Assembly: GCA_030765055.1 (NCBI GenBank)
Contig: CM060947.1
Coordinates: 217,035,271 to 217,099,270 of the forward strand
Direction: 5' to 3'
Source: Mantis religiosa
Taxonomy: Eukaryota > Arthropoda > Insecta > Mantodea > Mantidae
Length of the DNA: 64,000 nucleotides
In this document: piece by piece, positions 52,614-62,727 of the stretch
Layout of the letters: each line of letters begins with the position of its first letter
Numbering within the stretch: the first letter of the stretch is position 1
Position numbers and translations under genes: made by a program
Notes under the pieces: model-generated
Seen by the model: only the letters and a program-made list of their open reading frames with translations
The model's database searches: none
Told to the model about the DNA's origin: nothing

Positions 52614-53471
52614 CGCGGCCTCGGGGAGTACGACCTCGACACCGGAGAAAAATACACGGGACCCAGATTTGTGCTTGGCCCCCCATAAACATCATACATA
52701 CACCACAACTCACCCCATACAAACAAGTTCTCTTAAAACTACCAAAACATATCTCTAACTAAATCACCACCATCTACCCCCCCCCCCCCCATCGCATATA
52801 AAAAACCTATCCCTATGCCAGTAAGGCACGTAGTCCCGTGTGACAATAGTCGAAGGACCTTCCTTTGCGAAGGAGGATTCTCCTTCAACGACAACCTCTT
52901 TATTTTCCATAGCAAACAGCAATGTGAGAATGACTTCTTGAACAGAGGAACATACCTATTTGTCCTGCTGGTAGAACATGAAGTTTGGCTGCAAAATGAA
53001 GTGCACATATTCGTCACCGTCAATAATTTCATGATACAAATTTATATAAACCTTGGTGATTATGGCACGAGATTGCCTCGAGAACGACACTGAATGCACA
53101 ATTTTCATATAGCACTATAACTATTTTATGCAGTCTTAGTATTATAAATTGTAAAAATTAAGTAATAGGCATAGGTACATATCTGACATAAGTGAGAGCG
53201 TCTTCATATAATTGTAAATGAGACGTTTACGTATCTTTCGGCATTTCATTTACTATTTGGCCTGTTGAACCGATAAACATAAGCCATTTGCATGCATTCA
53301 TTGCTGGGAGAAAAACAAAGTACAGTTTTACGGACTGAGGTATAACCTATCAACACAACATGGTAAAGAATTAAAAATAGAAACCTGCATTGATCTATAT
53401 TTAGTCATTTATACAGGTGTTTGCATCTTCGTCAATCAAAGAACGGCATATAACAAGTTTCTTCTTCTTTC
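52614..53471. other. GC-richer spacer, no gene
   Basis: 52614-52740 is GC-richer with CCACAACTCACCCCATACAA; a C-run lies at 52777-52791. The 92-codon frame at 52815-53093 has no motif. Could hold an unrecognised repeat. Confidence 0.4.
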
Positions 53472-53473
53472 TA

Positions 53474-54895
53474 CACTCCTGGAAATTGAAATAAGAACAC
53501 CGTGAATTCAATGTCCCAGGAAGGGGAAACTTTATTGACACATTCCTGGGGTTAGATACATCACATGATCACACTGACAGAACCATAGGCACATAGACAC
53601 AGGCAACAGAGCATGCACAATGTCGGCACTAGCACAGTGTATATCCACCTTTCGCAGCAATGCAGGCTGCTATTCTCCCAAGGAGACGATCGTAGAGATG
53701 CTGGATGTAGTCCTGTGGAACGGCTTGCCATACCATTTCCAGCTGGCGCCTCAGTTGGACCAGCGTTCGTGCTGGACGTGCAGACCGCGTGAGACGACGT
53801 TTCATCCAGTCCCAAACATGCTCAATGGGGGACAGATCCGGAGATCTTGCTGGCCAGGGTAGTTGACTTACACCTTCTAGAGCACGTTGGGTGGCACGGG
53901 ATACATGCGGATGTGCACTGTCCTGTTGGAACAGCAAGTTCCCTTGCCGGTCTAGGAATGGTAGAACGATGGGTTCTATGATAATTTGGATGTACTGTGC
54001 ACTATTCAGTGTCCCCTCGACGATCACCAAAGGTGTACAGCCAGTGTGGATATCGCTCCCCACACCATGATGGCGGGTGTTGGCCCTGTGTGCCTCGGTC
54101 GTATGCAGTCCTGATTGTGGCGCTCACCTGCACGGCGCCAAACGCGCATACGGCCATCATTGGCACCAAGGCACAAGCGACTGTCATCGCTGAAGACGAC
54201 ACGTCTCCATTCGTCCCTCCATTCACGCCTGTCGCGACACCACTGGAGGCGGGCTGCACGATGTTGGGGCGTGAGCGAAAGATGGCCTAACGGTGCGCGG
54301 GACCGTAGCCCAGCTTCATGGAGACGGTTGCGAATGGTCCTCGCCGATACCCCAGGAGCAACAGTGTCCCTAATTTTGCTGGGAAGTGGCAGTGGGGTCC
54401 CCTACGGCACTGCGTAGGATCCGACTTTCTTGGCGTGCATCCGTGCGTCGCTGCGGTCCGGTCCCAGGTCGACGGGCACGTGCACCTTCCGCCGACCACT
54501 GGCGACAACATCGATGTACTGTGGAGACCTCACGCCCCACGTGTTGAGTAATTCGGCGGCCGGTCCACCCGGCCTCCCGCATGCCCACTATACGCCCTCG
54601 CTCAAAGTCCGTCAACTGCACATACGGTTCACGTCCACGCTGTCGCGCCTTGCTACCAGTGTTAAAGACTGCGATGGAGCTCCGTATGCCACGGCAAACT
54701 GACTGACACTGACGGCGGCGGTGCCCAAAGGCTGCGCAGCTAGCGCCATTCGACGGCCAACACCGCGGATCCTGGTGTGTCCGCTGTGCCGTGCGTGTGA
54801 TCATTGCTTTTACAGCTCTCTCGCAGTGTCTGGAGCAAGTATGGTGGCTCTGACACACCGGCGTCAATGTGTTCTTATTTCCATTTCCAGGAGTG
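53474..54895 (-). mobile_element. GC-rich Tc1-type element, nearly intact
   Basis: 1422 bp with 27-bp terminal inverted repeats differing at one base: CACTCCTGGAAATTGAAATA at the left and, read inward, CACTCCTGGAAATGGAAATA at the right, both continuing AGAACAC. TA duplications at 53472-53473 and 54896-54897. The body is far GC-richer than the surroundings. One transposase gene on the minus strand. Near-identical repeats and only two frameshifts indicate recent arrival. Confidence 0.93.
53629..54624 (-). pseudogene. Tc1-type transposase with two frameshifts
   Basis: From right to left: a helix-turn-helix (YVQLTDFERGRIVGMREAGW, then STVHRCCRQW), then SRILRSAVGDPTATSQQ. A single extra A at about 54374 shifts the frame. 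The next frame gives ARTIRNRLHEAGLRSRAPLG, RVVFSDDSRLCLGANDGR (first catalytic Asp) and TPAIMVWGAIS. A second one-base shift near 54050 leads to TPLVIVEGTLNSAQYI, LLFQQDSAHPHVSRAT (second Asp) and WPARSPDLSPIEHVWDWMKR (catalytic Glu, 32 residues after the Asp by my count). The C-terminus (RLLGRIAACIAAKGG) ends at 53629. All three catalytic residues survive. The start codon is unclear: an ATG at 54867 overlaps the terminal repeat. Confidence 0.9.
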
Positions 54896-54897
54896 TA

Positions 54898-55029
54898 TAA
54901 GCCAAAACAACTTAGGATATGTCATTGCTATAGAAAATACTCATTGTACTCATAATTATTGACACAGGTACCAAAATGAGTTAAAAATATTAAATACCTA
55001 GCCTGAGGAAATTAAATGTTCTTTCACAC
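54898..55029. other. Spacer
   Basis: Short AT-rich spacer, nothing recognised. Confidence 0.5.
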
Positions 55030-55300
55030 TGGCCGTGTGTAGGCTAAAGTATGGAAAGATAGAGTCAGACTGAAAAATTCAATGCCATAGCTGGGAATTT
55101 GAACCACGGATCTTCTGGGAGCCGTCCAGCCGCTCTAACTCTTGAGCTACTATGGCCAACGTGCCGACATGACATTCAACTCTCCAACTGACTCGTGTGT
55201 TTCTCCCGGTAAACCACAAGGAGTTCTCATAAACATATGAGTTAACTACCTTAATGGTGACTTACAACGTGTAAGTACTTTTAAGGCCCGGGATTTCCGT
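55030..55300 (-). mobile_element. SINE-B, long copy
   Basis: Order on the plus strand: CACACTGGCCGTGTGTAGGC, GATAGAGTCAGACTGAAAAA, CAATGCCATAGC, reverse-complement B box, CTCTAACTCTTGAGCTACTA (A-box arm), then the pre-tRNA block (CAACGTGCCGACATGACATT, CCCGGTAAACCAC, ACTTACAACGTGTAAGTACT). Matches 58204-58445 over about 230 bp. The tRNA-like domain is internal: about 150 bp lie upstream of it and about 70 bp downstream. Confidence 0.85.
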
Positions 55301-55613
55301 ACGTAGCCTGCTCTAAACGCCACAACTCATAAAAACATATCGGGCTAATTCTTTCACTAATTCACATCAGACTTCAGTTCATATTGTAGGTTAAGTTTCG
55401 TCGGATCAATTTATCTACAGAATCCTTAATCAGTTCTTGGACCACTGAACTGTAAGGTACCTTTTACTTCAGCAAATCCCTTACCAGCACAAGAAGGCAA
55501 GCTAGAGGAATGTTTAACGTTGCTGGCCGCACGGTGTTTATGCTCGCCTTCCGAATATGACAAGGATGATAGGTTCATTTAAAATACGCAAGTGTTGTCA
55601 CATAGCTCACCCA

Positions 55614-55858
55614 TGGCCGCGCCGTGGCTCAGTGGTTAGACCGCTTGGCTCTCACCAAGGCGGCCCGGGTTCGATCCCAGGCGACCGCAAAGTGAGATTT
55701 GTGGTGGACAACACGGCGCTGGGGCGGGTTTTCTCCGGGATCTCCGGTTTCCCCCGCCATCTCATTCCACCGGTGCTCCATCTTCATCTCATGTATCATC
55801 AGTGTCATCGCCTGCGTTGCCATTTGTAGTAAAAGCGGGCGTTAAACACTACACACAC
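55614..55858 (+). mobile_element. SINE-C with perfect 11-bp target duplication
   Basis: Head GGCCGCGCCGTGGCTCAGTG (A box) and GGGTTCGATCCCAGGCGACC (B box), body GAGATTTGTGGTGGACAACA, 3' end AAGCGGGCGTTAAACACTAC. TAGCTCACCCA flanks it at 55603-55613 and 55859-55869. No poly(A): the 3' end carries short ACAC units. Confidence 0.93.
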
Positions 55859-55869
55859 TAGCTCACCCA

Positions 55870-57044
55870 GGCATAATGCCTATCACTACAGTTACTGCAA
55901 CAAGCATTAGATCTGGCAACCTGAGTGACTCATATGCACTGTCATATACTCATTTTCTAGTAAACAGATCCACTAACAGAGCAGTAAAACAGTTCAAACC
56001 CCTCTCCTCTTCATTCCTCTCTTGCCTTCTTGTGGGGGGTAGACAGTATAGTATTCCTGTGTGCCAAGAAAGAGTACGAAGAGATTTCTTAAGGACACAT
56101 GGAATTTCATGTGTTTAGAGCTTCTGATAGCCGTCGTTTTCGTTTCCGTTTCATGAATTTTGTTTACCAAGTTGTGAATCGTTGAAACGCCTGGCACTCA
56201 ATCGCTGAAAGGCCTGGCACTCCAACAGAGGGATATTTTCGCTGCCAAGACGAGTAGATCCTATATCATAGACCAAACTCACGTTCAACATAGGATAATT
56301 AGGTTTCATGCTTTTCGTGGTACCAGTAGCCGTATTCGGTACACATAAATGCACTTCCTGCCGTAACAGATAATCCCTGCATCCATTTATTCATATAAAA
56401 ACCGTATTTGTAAAGCCATGTCTTATTCACAAATTCTAGCAATACTCAGGATATCGACCAATAACTATTTTATTTTATAATGCGCTTGCAGGGATGCTAT
56501 TTCATCGGATAAAACGTCAGCTCATTACTGAACCTTTTAGCGATTAATGCGCTACGTCATCCAATTGTGTTTTTATCCGTTCAGTTCAAATGGTGCCAAC
56601 TTCTGCATAAATTATGTTCTTGAAAAATACGTCTCTGTTGTACTCTGATTTTAACCTATCCTAATTCCCATTTCCATTGTTCATAGGATTAGTTATTCTT
56701 TAACATATACGACTGTTCATTTAAATAGTGTGAATTTATATAGGTAATCTGCTGTATTTTATTAATAGAAAAGTCTTAATCAATCCTACGAGGAGCTAAA
56801 AAGGTATCCATATAAAATATATCTATAGAAAGGAACACAAGCCAAATTTGAAACGTAACTACAAATTTTGTTAAACACTGCAATCTAAACTTTATATCCG
56901 TAGCGACCGGCGAATTGTTCTAGAGGACGGACTGATGCCGAACAAAGCGATGTTAGTAGGTCATAATATGTTTCAAGAAACTATATTTCCATTCTAGGAT
57001 TAAGATGCAAATTTAATACAGTTTGTATACTCAATCACGTCTTC
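55870..57044. other. Gene-free stretch
   Basis: No gene supported. The frame at 55876-56118 lacks motifs. GAAACGCCTGGCACTC and GAAAGGCCTGGCACTCCA near 56184-56222 form a short direct repeat. Confidence 0.5.
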
Positions 57045-57290
57045 AGCATTGGAAGTTAGTCCTGGGGTAATACATTAGTCTCTGGTACCTGAAGTCGCGG
57101 GTTCACACCCAGCGAAGGGCAACGGATTTTATTTTAGGTGTAAAATCCTTAGTATGGCTTTCTTTAGCAGAAAAGTGAAGCCGATGATCCCCTGTTGAAA
57201 TTTTGATACTTAAAAAAACAAGGCTGATAAAGAGTTATCTGAGCAAAATTAAGCGGTCGTTCACGTCCAATATATAGAATGAAACGCAAA
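57045..57290 (+). mobile_element. SINE-E, tRNA-like repeat
   Basis: TAATACATTAGTCTCTGGTA (A-box position) and GCGGGTTCACACCCAGCG (B box GGGTTCACACCC) form a tRNA-like head. The body then runs to CTGATAAAGAGTTATCTGAG, CAAAATTAAGCGGTCGTTCA, a block repeated in inverse orientation at 51241-51320. Two partial copies support a family. Confidence 0.55.
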
Positions 57291-57758
57291 GAATCACAAG
57301 TGTTAAGGAACATCTATACATAAGAAGTCAATTTTAAGTTTTATACATTGGAAGTTTCCATTTAACATAATTATGTTGTATTATCACACCCTGTCATGAG
57401 TTGTAAGTACAGGCATACGAGTGTGTACTTATATATGCATGCATCCGCTTACTACCTAGAATCCATTAGAGTATCAATTTGCGAATCATCACTGGAGACA
57501 GACTAATATGAAGAAACAAAAAGGCAAAATATGAATATATTCAAATTATGAAATACATATGTTAACATCTGAATGTATCTCATCAGAACGTATTCATTGA
57601 GCGTACCAAAAGAAAAACAAAACAATACTCTTTCAGCATTATGAAATATAATGAAAACACTATAAATCAATGGCTGCTTTTGTGGATTTAATATCATTCA
57701 CAAGTAGCTCCACAATTTTTTTGACAAAAAGTTGCACTTTCTTCAGTTTTGCACGTTG

Positions 57759-57762
57759 AAAA

Positions 57763-57821
<59 letters not shown>
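57759..57821. repeat. Poly(A) run
   Basis: About 62 bp of A broken by one G. It could be the tail of a retroposed sequence, but no body is recognisable on either side. Confidence 0.9.
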
Positions 57822-57823
<2 letters not shown>

Positions 57824-58203
57824 CCTGTTCGTATAGCATGCGTCTTGAGATGCATTTGCTGGTACTTCATAGCTCTTTCCTTCAAGTACTTGATTCTTTT
57901 TAAGAGTAAATCGAATCTGGTAGAAACGTCTTCTACAAATGTCTCTAGAACTTCAGCCAAAACTTTCCTTATATCTTTAATAAATTAAGATACCATATAC
58001 ATTTTTAACGAAAAATGCCAATTCGTTGTACATAGAAATGTAAATAGAGTATGCAAAAAATGATATAAAACGTTTTAAAATGTTACCAAAATATTAGGAA
58101 TAAAATATAACATGTGATAAGGCTACTGACAACTCTAGCAGAAATATGCTGTACTGCACGTCAATTTTTACTCAGTAATTCCAGTAAGCCAAGTTTATTT
58201 TGG
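57822..58203. other. Spacer
   Basis: Nothing recognised. Confidence 0.5.
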
Positions 58204-58445
58204 AAACGTAGAGTCAGACTGAAAAATTCAATGCCATAGCCGGGATTTGAACCACGGATCTTCTGGTCTACGTCCAGCCGCTCTAACCATTGAGCTACTA
58301 TGGCCAACGTGCCGATATGACATTAAATTCTCCAACTGACTCGTATTTTTCCCGGTAAACCACTTAGGAGTTCTCTCTCATAAACACATGAGACAACTAC
58401 CTTAATGACGACTTACAACATGTAAGTACTTTAAGGCTCGGACTT
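58204..58445 (-). mobile_element. SINE-B, best-preserved copy
   Basis: The tRNA-like domain lies at 58233-58304 on the minus strand: acceptor arms GCCATAG and CTATGGC pair over 7 bp, D-stem GCTC/GAGC is intact, the anticodon loop reads ACGTAGA, and the B box is GGTTCAAATCC. Upstream of the domain, in tRNA direction, lie about 140 bp shared with 55030-55300; downstream is GCATTGAATTTTTCAGTCTG. The far end passes into the palindrome at 58412-58576. Confidence 0.88.
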
Positions 58446-58576
58446 TATAGTTAACCACTATTAGGTCAATTAATTAATAAAATTAATTAATTAAAGGTCA
58501 ATTAATTAATCAATTTAATTGACTTAATAGTGGTTAACTATAAAGTTCGGGCCTTAAAGTACTTACATGTTGTAAG
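58412..58576. repeat. 165-bp near-perfect palindrome
   Basis: CTTACAACATGTAAGTACTT at 58412 and its reverse complement ending at 58576 start two arms of about 58 bp with three mismatches (AAGGCTCGGAC/AAGGCCCGAAC, ATTAGG/ATTAAG). The centre is made of TTAATTAA words and is itself partly palindromic. The left arm is the end of the SINE-B. Confidence 0.93.
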
Positions 58577-58593
58577 ATTTTTTCTTTATTTTA

Positions 58594-58819
58594 TATAATG
58601 ATCTCCACCGTAGGTCATATTGAAAGATGACTAAAATGGGTGAAATGATGCTAAAATGAGCCCAGGGTCCATAGAGCTTAGTTACCCGGCATTTATTCTT
58701 CAGGTTAAGAAAAACTACGAAGAAACTTTATCCATATAACTAAACCCTCACCAAGATTCGTACTCGGAACCTCTTAAACGTGAGGCCGACACGCTCTTCC
58801 CACACAACAAAGGCGGGCA
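58594..58819 (-). mobile_element. SINE-A, diverged copy
   Basis: Minus-strand copy: TAGGTCATATTGAAAGATGA, GGGTGAAATGATGCTAAAAT, CCCAGGGTCCATAGAGCTTA, then a decayed head with AACGTGAGGCCGACACGCT and AAAGGCGGGCA. It starts 18 bp after the palindrome. Confidence 0.82.
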
Positions 58820-59234
58820 AGATTCTTTAATGCACTAACGCTTGTGCATTGCACTCTATTTTTTCGATGATAGTGAATAGTAGAAATAATATCTACAGGA
58901 AAAAGCATTAATAGTTTACTAACAACTGATGCACATAGCGAATTTACTAACAAGGTCACCACCGTTAACCTAGGTGGACATGTGGCTATTGTTTATCCAA
59001 GCGTGGTCGTTGAACTTAAATTTTACAAACATCTAAAATGCTAAATTACCATGTTTTTAAAACAAATAAGAAGTTTAAAATAATTTCGAGATTCACGAGG
59101 TAAGCCATGACAAGCTTTGCTGACTGCGTGTTATAGCTCCGTAAGTATTATTTGTTTCTCCTAATTCTAGAAGAATCACACGTTTTGTAATAACACTAAA
59201 CAAAAATATACGTTTTTCTACATTGGAGTGATTA
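58820..59234. other. Spacer
   Basis: Nothing recognised. Confidence 0.5.
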
Positions 59235-59489
59235 TTGTACATGGTACGAAATGGTGACACTAGTTGTTCACCCGTCTACTCTCTCAAAAGGAAAGATCAA
59301 GTGATCATCTCACGTCTTCGAATTGGACACACTGGATTAACCCACTTACATATCCTTGCCAAAACCAATCCACCTTACTGTGAAGTCTGCAACACGCAGC
59401 TCACCGTTAAACACCTCTTCACAGAGTGCAAACAATATGCTAAACAACGAAGGATTCATGGTATCTACAGCAAGTGCTGCTCTTCCTGA
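59235..59489 (+). pseudogene. Non-LTR ORF2 C-terminus with CCHC motif
   Basis: The frame contains SLKRKDQVIISRLRIGHTGL, THLHILAKTN, then CEVCNTQLTVKHLFTEC (CX2CX7HX4C) and YAKQRR. The sequence R.DQV...RLRIGHT..TH..L......P.C..C...LTV.H...EC is the familiar tail after RNase H in I/R1-type and related insect elements. A frameshift near 59480 separates it from a further ALPEKYKDVYENL segment in the next frame. It differs from the tails at 2185 and 32400, so at least three such families are present. Confidence 0.78.
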
Positions 59490-59750
59490 AAAGTACAAGG
59501 ATGTATATGAAAATCTAGTGTTCATACTATTAACATGTAAATATATAATAATAAACAAGTGTAATCTTTATATTATCATATGTATATATAGTTTCATTGA
59601 CACTGTATTGTCATTGTAACTTAATATTGTATCTCTGTGTGTAACTTCAGTGTTCTATGTAATGTTACTGCATTTCTATATAACGTGGTCGCGATATGAC
59701 CTTGCTGTTAACGCGACTTTAAATAAATTAAAATAAAATAAATAATTTCC
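59235..59750 (+). mobile_element. 5'-truncated non-LTR retrotransposon tail
   Basis: Coding remnant (59235-59489) plus a 3' UTR ending GATATGACCTTGCTGTTAAC, GCGACTTTAAATAAATTAAA and a TAAA-rich tail at about 59715-59750. The 5' end is truncated at about 59235. No target duplication identified. Confidence 0.7.
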
Positions 59751-60034
59751 GCTAGTCCCTTAGAGATTTATAGCTATTTCTCATTTTATATCTCACAAAG
59801 CATTTTCATATCTCTTAAAAATTCACAATCACATATTTTCAGGATAAACTGAAAGGGACTAGAAGAAATAATTTTATAGTTTTAATCCATTTTTAAAAAC
59901 GCGGTATATAAATGCTTTTAAACTTTTGATATAAATCTTTAAGACTAAAAGAAACCAACTATTTTTTTTATTTCGTTCTGAGTATACTTAAAGTTTCAAA
60001 TAGCTTCGGGAGGCCATCCGCAGAAAATTCAATA

Positions 60035-60130
60035 TATGCATTTCATTTGACATGAAAATTTCTCGATATAATTTAATCACTCATTCAAGCCATTTTTGGG
60101 GAAAAAAATCAACATTTTCGAACATTCCAG
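60035..60130 (+). repeat. Dispersed repeat R, copy 4
   Basis: ATTTCATTTGACATGAAAAT, ATATAATTTAATCACTCATT, AAGCCATTTTTGGGGAAAAA and CATTTTCGAACATTCC follow the order of the other R copies. Confidence 0.45.
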
Positions 60131-60429
60131 AAGTAACAACAGTCCTAAATACAGCTTTTAAAGAGCTTTGCAATTCGTTCGGCCATCATAGCAACCATCT
60201 GGTTCAGTAAATTCCTGCCAATTGCCTATCAGACCCAGAAAGCAGAAGATTAAAACGGAAAAGTCACTCAGATTTAAGACTTGTGTAACACTATCTAGAG
60301 CTTAAATTACTATGTAATCGGGATGCCACTTGGCAGAGATCCGGAACCATGTTTCATGTTAGTTGTCTGTATAAAATATGATCACAACTGTAATGTATTA
60401 TATATACAATAAAGTTAAGACGTTTATTA

Positions 60430-60495
60430 TACAAAAAAATTTCGAACGTTTCTCTATGTAAAGGGCACTTTGGGGTGAATTTTTTTTAATGCGAG
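60430..60495 (+). repeat. Dispersed repeat R, copy 5 (3' part)
   Basis: AAATTTCGAACGTTTCTCTA, TGTAAAGGGCACTTTGGGGT and GAATTTTTTTTAA match the 3' part of R copy 3 (31400-31470). Confidence 0.5.
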
Positions 60496-62423
60496 TTAAA
60501 TACGGAAAACCTATGCTTTAAAACAAATAACCCGAAGCTCATATTAGCTGTCCATGAATTAAGTCGTAAGTACATATAACAAATGAAAGGGAAGGAAAGA
60601 TCCACAGTTAAGATTTAAATGGTAAAATTAAACTCTAAACGTCTGCAATAATAAATATGTAGCATACCAGAATTTAGAGGAGTTAAATACAGATGATGGA
60701 CACAGGTGCAGTAAAATAGACAATAGGTAGCTTAACGTAGGAGCACCACTGTGACAGCACAAACTTTTAGGTGGATATAGAAGGCTAATGTACAACACAC
60801 GTTAGTGAAACGCTGTACAGAATTTCGATTCGCATTGCTGATAATTTTAGTAGCTTGAATGCATTCTATCAGCCCTCCTGTTGTTATGCAGGATTATCAT
60901 CCCGTATTATTCTAGCTTGTTGGAATGCTGCATCTGTTAATGCAAAAGTAATACCAACCACAGGAAGTTTGTTAGACCTTAATGAGGAAATAAATCAGAA
61001 GAATGATGCCCAGTTTCTGATGTAAACAGCGATGTTTATGGTTGAAGTGTTCCGCGGTGGGAATATCGGAACATTCCAATGTGAGGACGTTAAATATGAA
61101 GGCTATCGGGAGTGAGTCATCATATTAAAGAACTCCAGTTATGCTCGGCGTAATATTTGAGGGAAATATGGGGCTCGTCCAATAACTAGCGGGCGAGACG
61201 CGGCGTTGCCAACTATTGCTAGAAAGAGAAAGGAAATGTGCGTCTGCGTGAGAGATCCTCGTTTTGTTAGGCGCGGTCCTATTGCCGGGGAGCGCTCATT
61301 TGGCTTGTAAACATTGTCGGTATCGGGCACATTCTTAATCATTCATTTTCCTTTCCAGAAAAGATACTTAATGAAGTTTTAATGAACTTAAATTAGCAAT
61401 TTAAAGATACAGTCATGTGAAAACTAACATTTTAACGCAAGAGACATCAGTAACGACCTCTCCGTTCATAATAATGTAACAAATACAATAACAATGTAAC
61501 AATAATAATGTAACAAATAAAGGACTCATAGAATCGTTTTCACTTTTTGGGTAACAAACAGTTTGTTCATATATTATAAACAATTAACAACAACGCAAAT
61601 GCGAACACAAAGATAGATTTGTGGCAAATATGAGCGTCAGTACTATATCGGTACTATTATCTTATTAATGTAATACATTCAATTTGTACGTATTTGTAGG
61701 GTAACCTCGGAAACCATAAGCTGATCGTGATAATTCTATTAGCGTTGAAAATCACGACGGACACAGCCTTCTAATTTCCAATTCTAAAACAAGTCCGGAT
61801 AAGGAAACGTCATAGTCACAAAAGGATGTTTGGCGTAGAAGCTTTTACATTTCCTTAAAGATATGTAAAAGATATACCTACAAAAGATATCCCTTTTTGT
61901 TAACCCAAGAAAGCTTTGCATAGATGCAAATGAAGATAGTACATTTTAAGGGGGCACCGGTTTCATTCAAATATTAAATGTATCGGGAAACTCATTTTTT
62001 TTTTTTTTTTTTGTAAACCGTTTTATATTAGTTTCTTCCTGGCTTTAATCACATTTGAAAAATGCAAAATTAAGCGATTCTTCAGATCTTTCATGGATAT
62101 AATTGGAAAATGACATAGATGCCGCAGATATTCCGCCAAAACAGAAAATAAGATTTGCCAAATATGGACTTACGCTGAAAATTTAGGATTTTAAGCAAAA
62201 ACAGATTGACGAATATTACCGTTTAATATACAGCAAAATGTTAATGTTTGTCAAAAACTGCAAGTTTTCAATGATACTGTAAAATACTGAGAAAGCACTG
62301 CAAAAATTAAATTTAAGAAACTTTAGCTATTGTTTTATGGTGTGAAATGGTCTTGAAATGTCATGCGTGCCTTAAAAGGCTCTTGATTTGCATAATATTC
62401 ATACAATCACTTCGTTTTTGGTG

Positions 62424-62428
<5 letters not shown>

Positions 62429-62485
<57 letters not shown>

Positions 62486-62494
62486 TTTTTTTTT
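62429..62494. repeat. (CT)n plus T-run attached to a SINE tail
   Basis: About 24 CT units (62429-62476) followed by 17-18 T, which is the complement of the SINE-A poly(A) tail that follows. Confidence 0.95.
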
Positions 62495-62727
62495 AATTTA
62501 CGTCCTTCAACGTTAAGTCATATCGGACGGTAAATGAATTGGGTGAAATGATGCTTAAATGAGTCCACTGCCCATTGAGCTTAGAGTTACCCGACATTCG
62601 TCTTGAAGGATAAGGGAAAATCCCCGAAAAAAACCTTATCCAGGTAACTCACCCTGACCGAGATTCGAACTCGGGAACTCGTGAACGTGAGGCAGACACG
62701 CTACCATCTACACTACCAAGGCGGGCT
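62495..62727 (-). mobile_element. SINE-A, full-length copy
   Basis: Minus-strand copy complete from AATTTACGTCCTTCAACG to the head (CACTACCAAGGCGGGCT). Its A tail is the T-run at 62477-62494, extended into (CT)n, that is (AG)n in SINE orientation. Confidence 0.9.

Larger units (their letters stand above)
59751..62428. other. Gene-free stretch with repeat R pieces
   Basis: No gene supported. Repeat R blocks at 60035-60130 and 60430-60495. 61180-61330 is GC-richer with CGGGCGAGACGCGGCGTTGC but shows no ORF of note (67 codons on minus, no motif). T-run at 61994-62012. Confidence 0.5.

Noticed and set aside
55557..55829. Frames over SINE-C (for example RGSVVRPLGSHQGGPGSIPGD)
   Set aside because: Shadow translation of a tRNA-derived repeat; 10337-10691 likewise.
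58233..58304. Functional tRNA gene
   Set aside because: Folds partly like a tRNA, but the anticodon loop lacks the U at position 33, the T-stem is mismatched, and the same unit recurs inside SINE-B copies.
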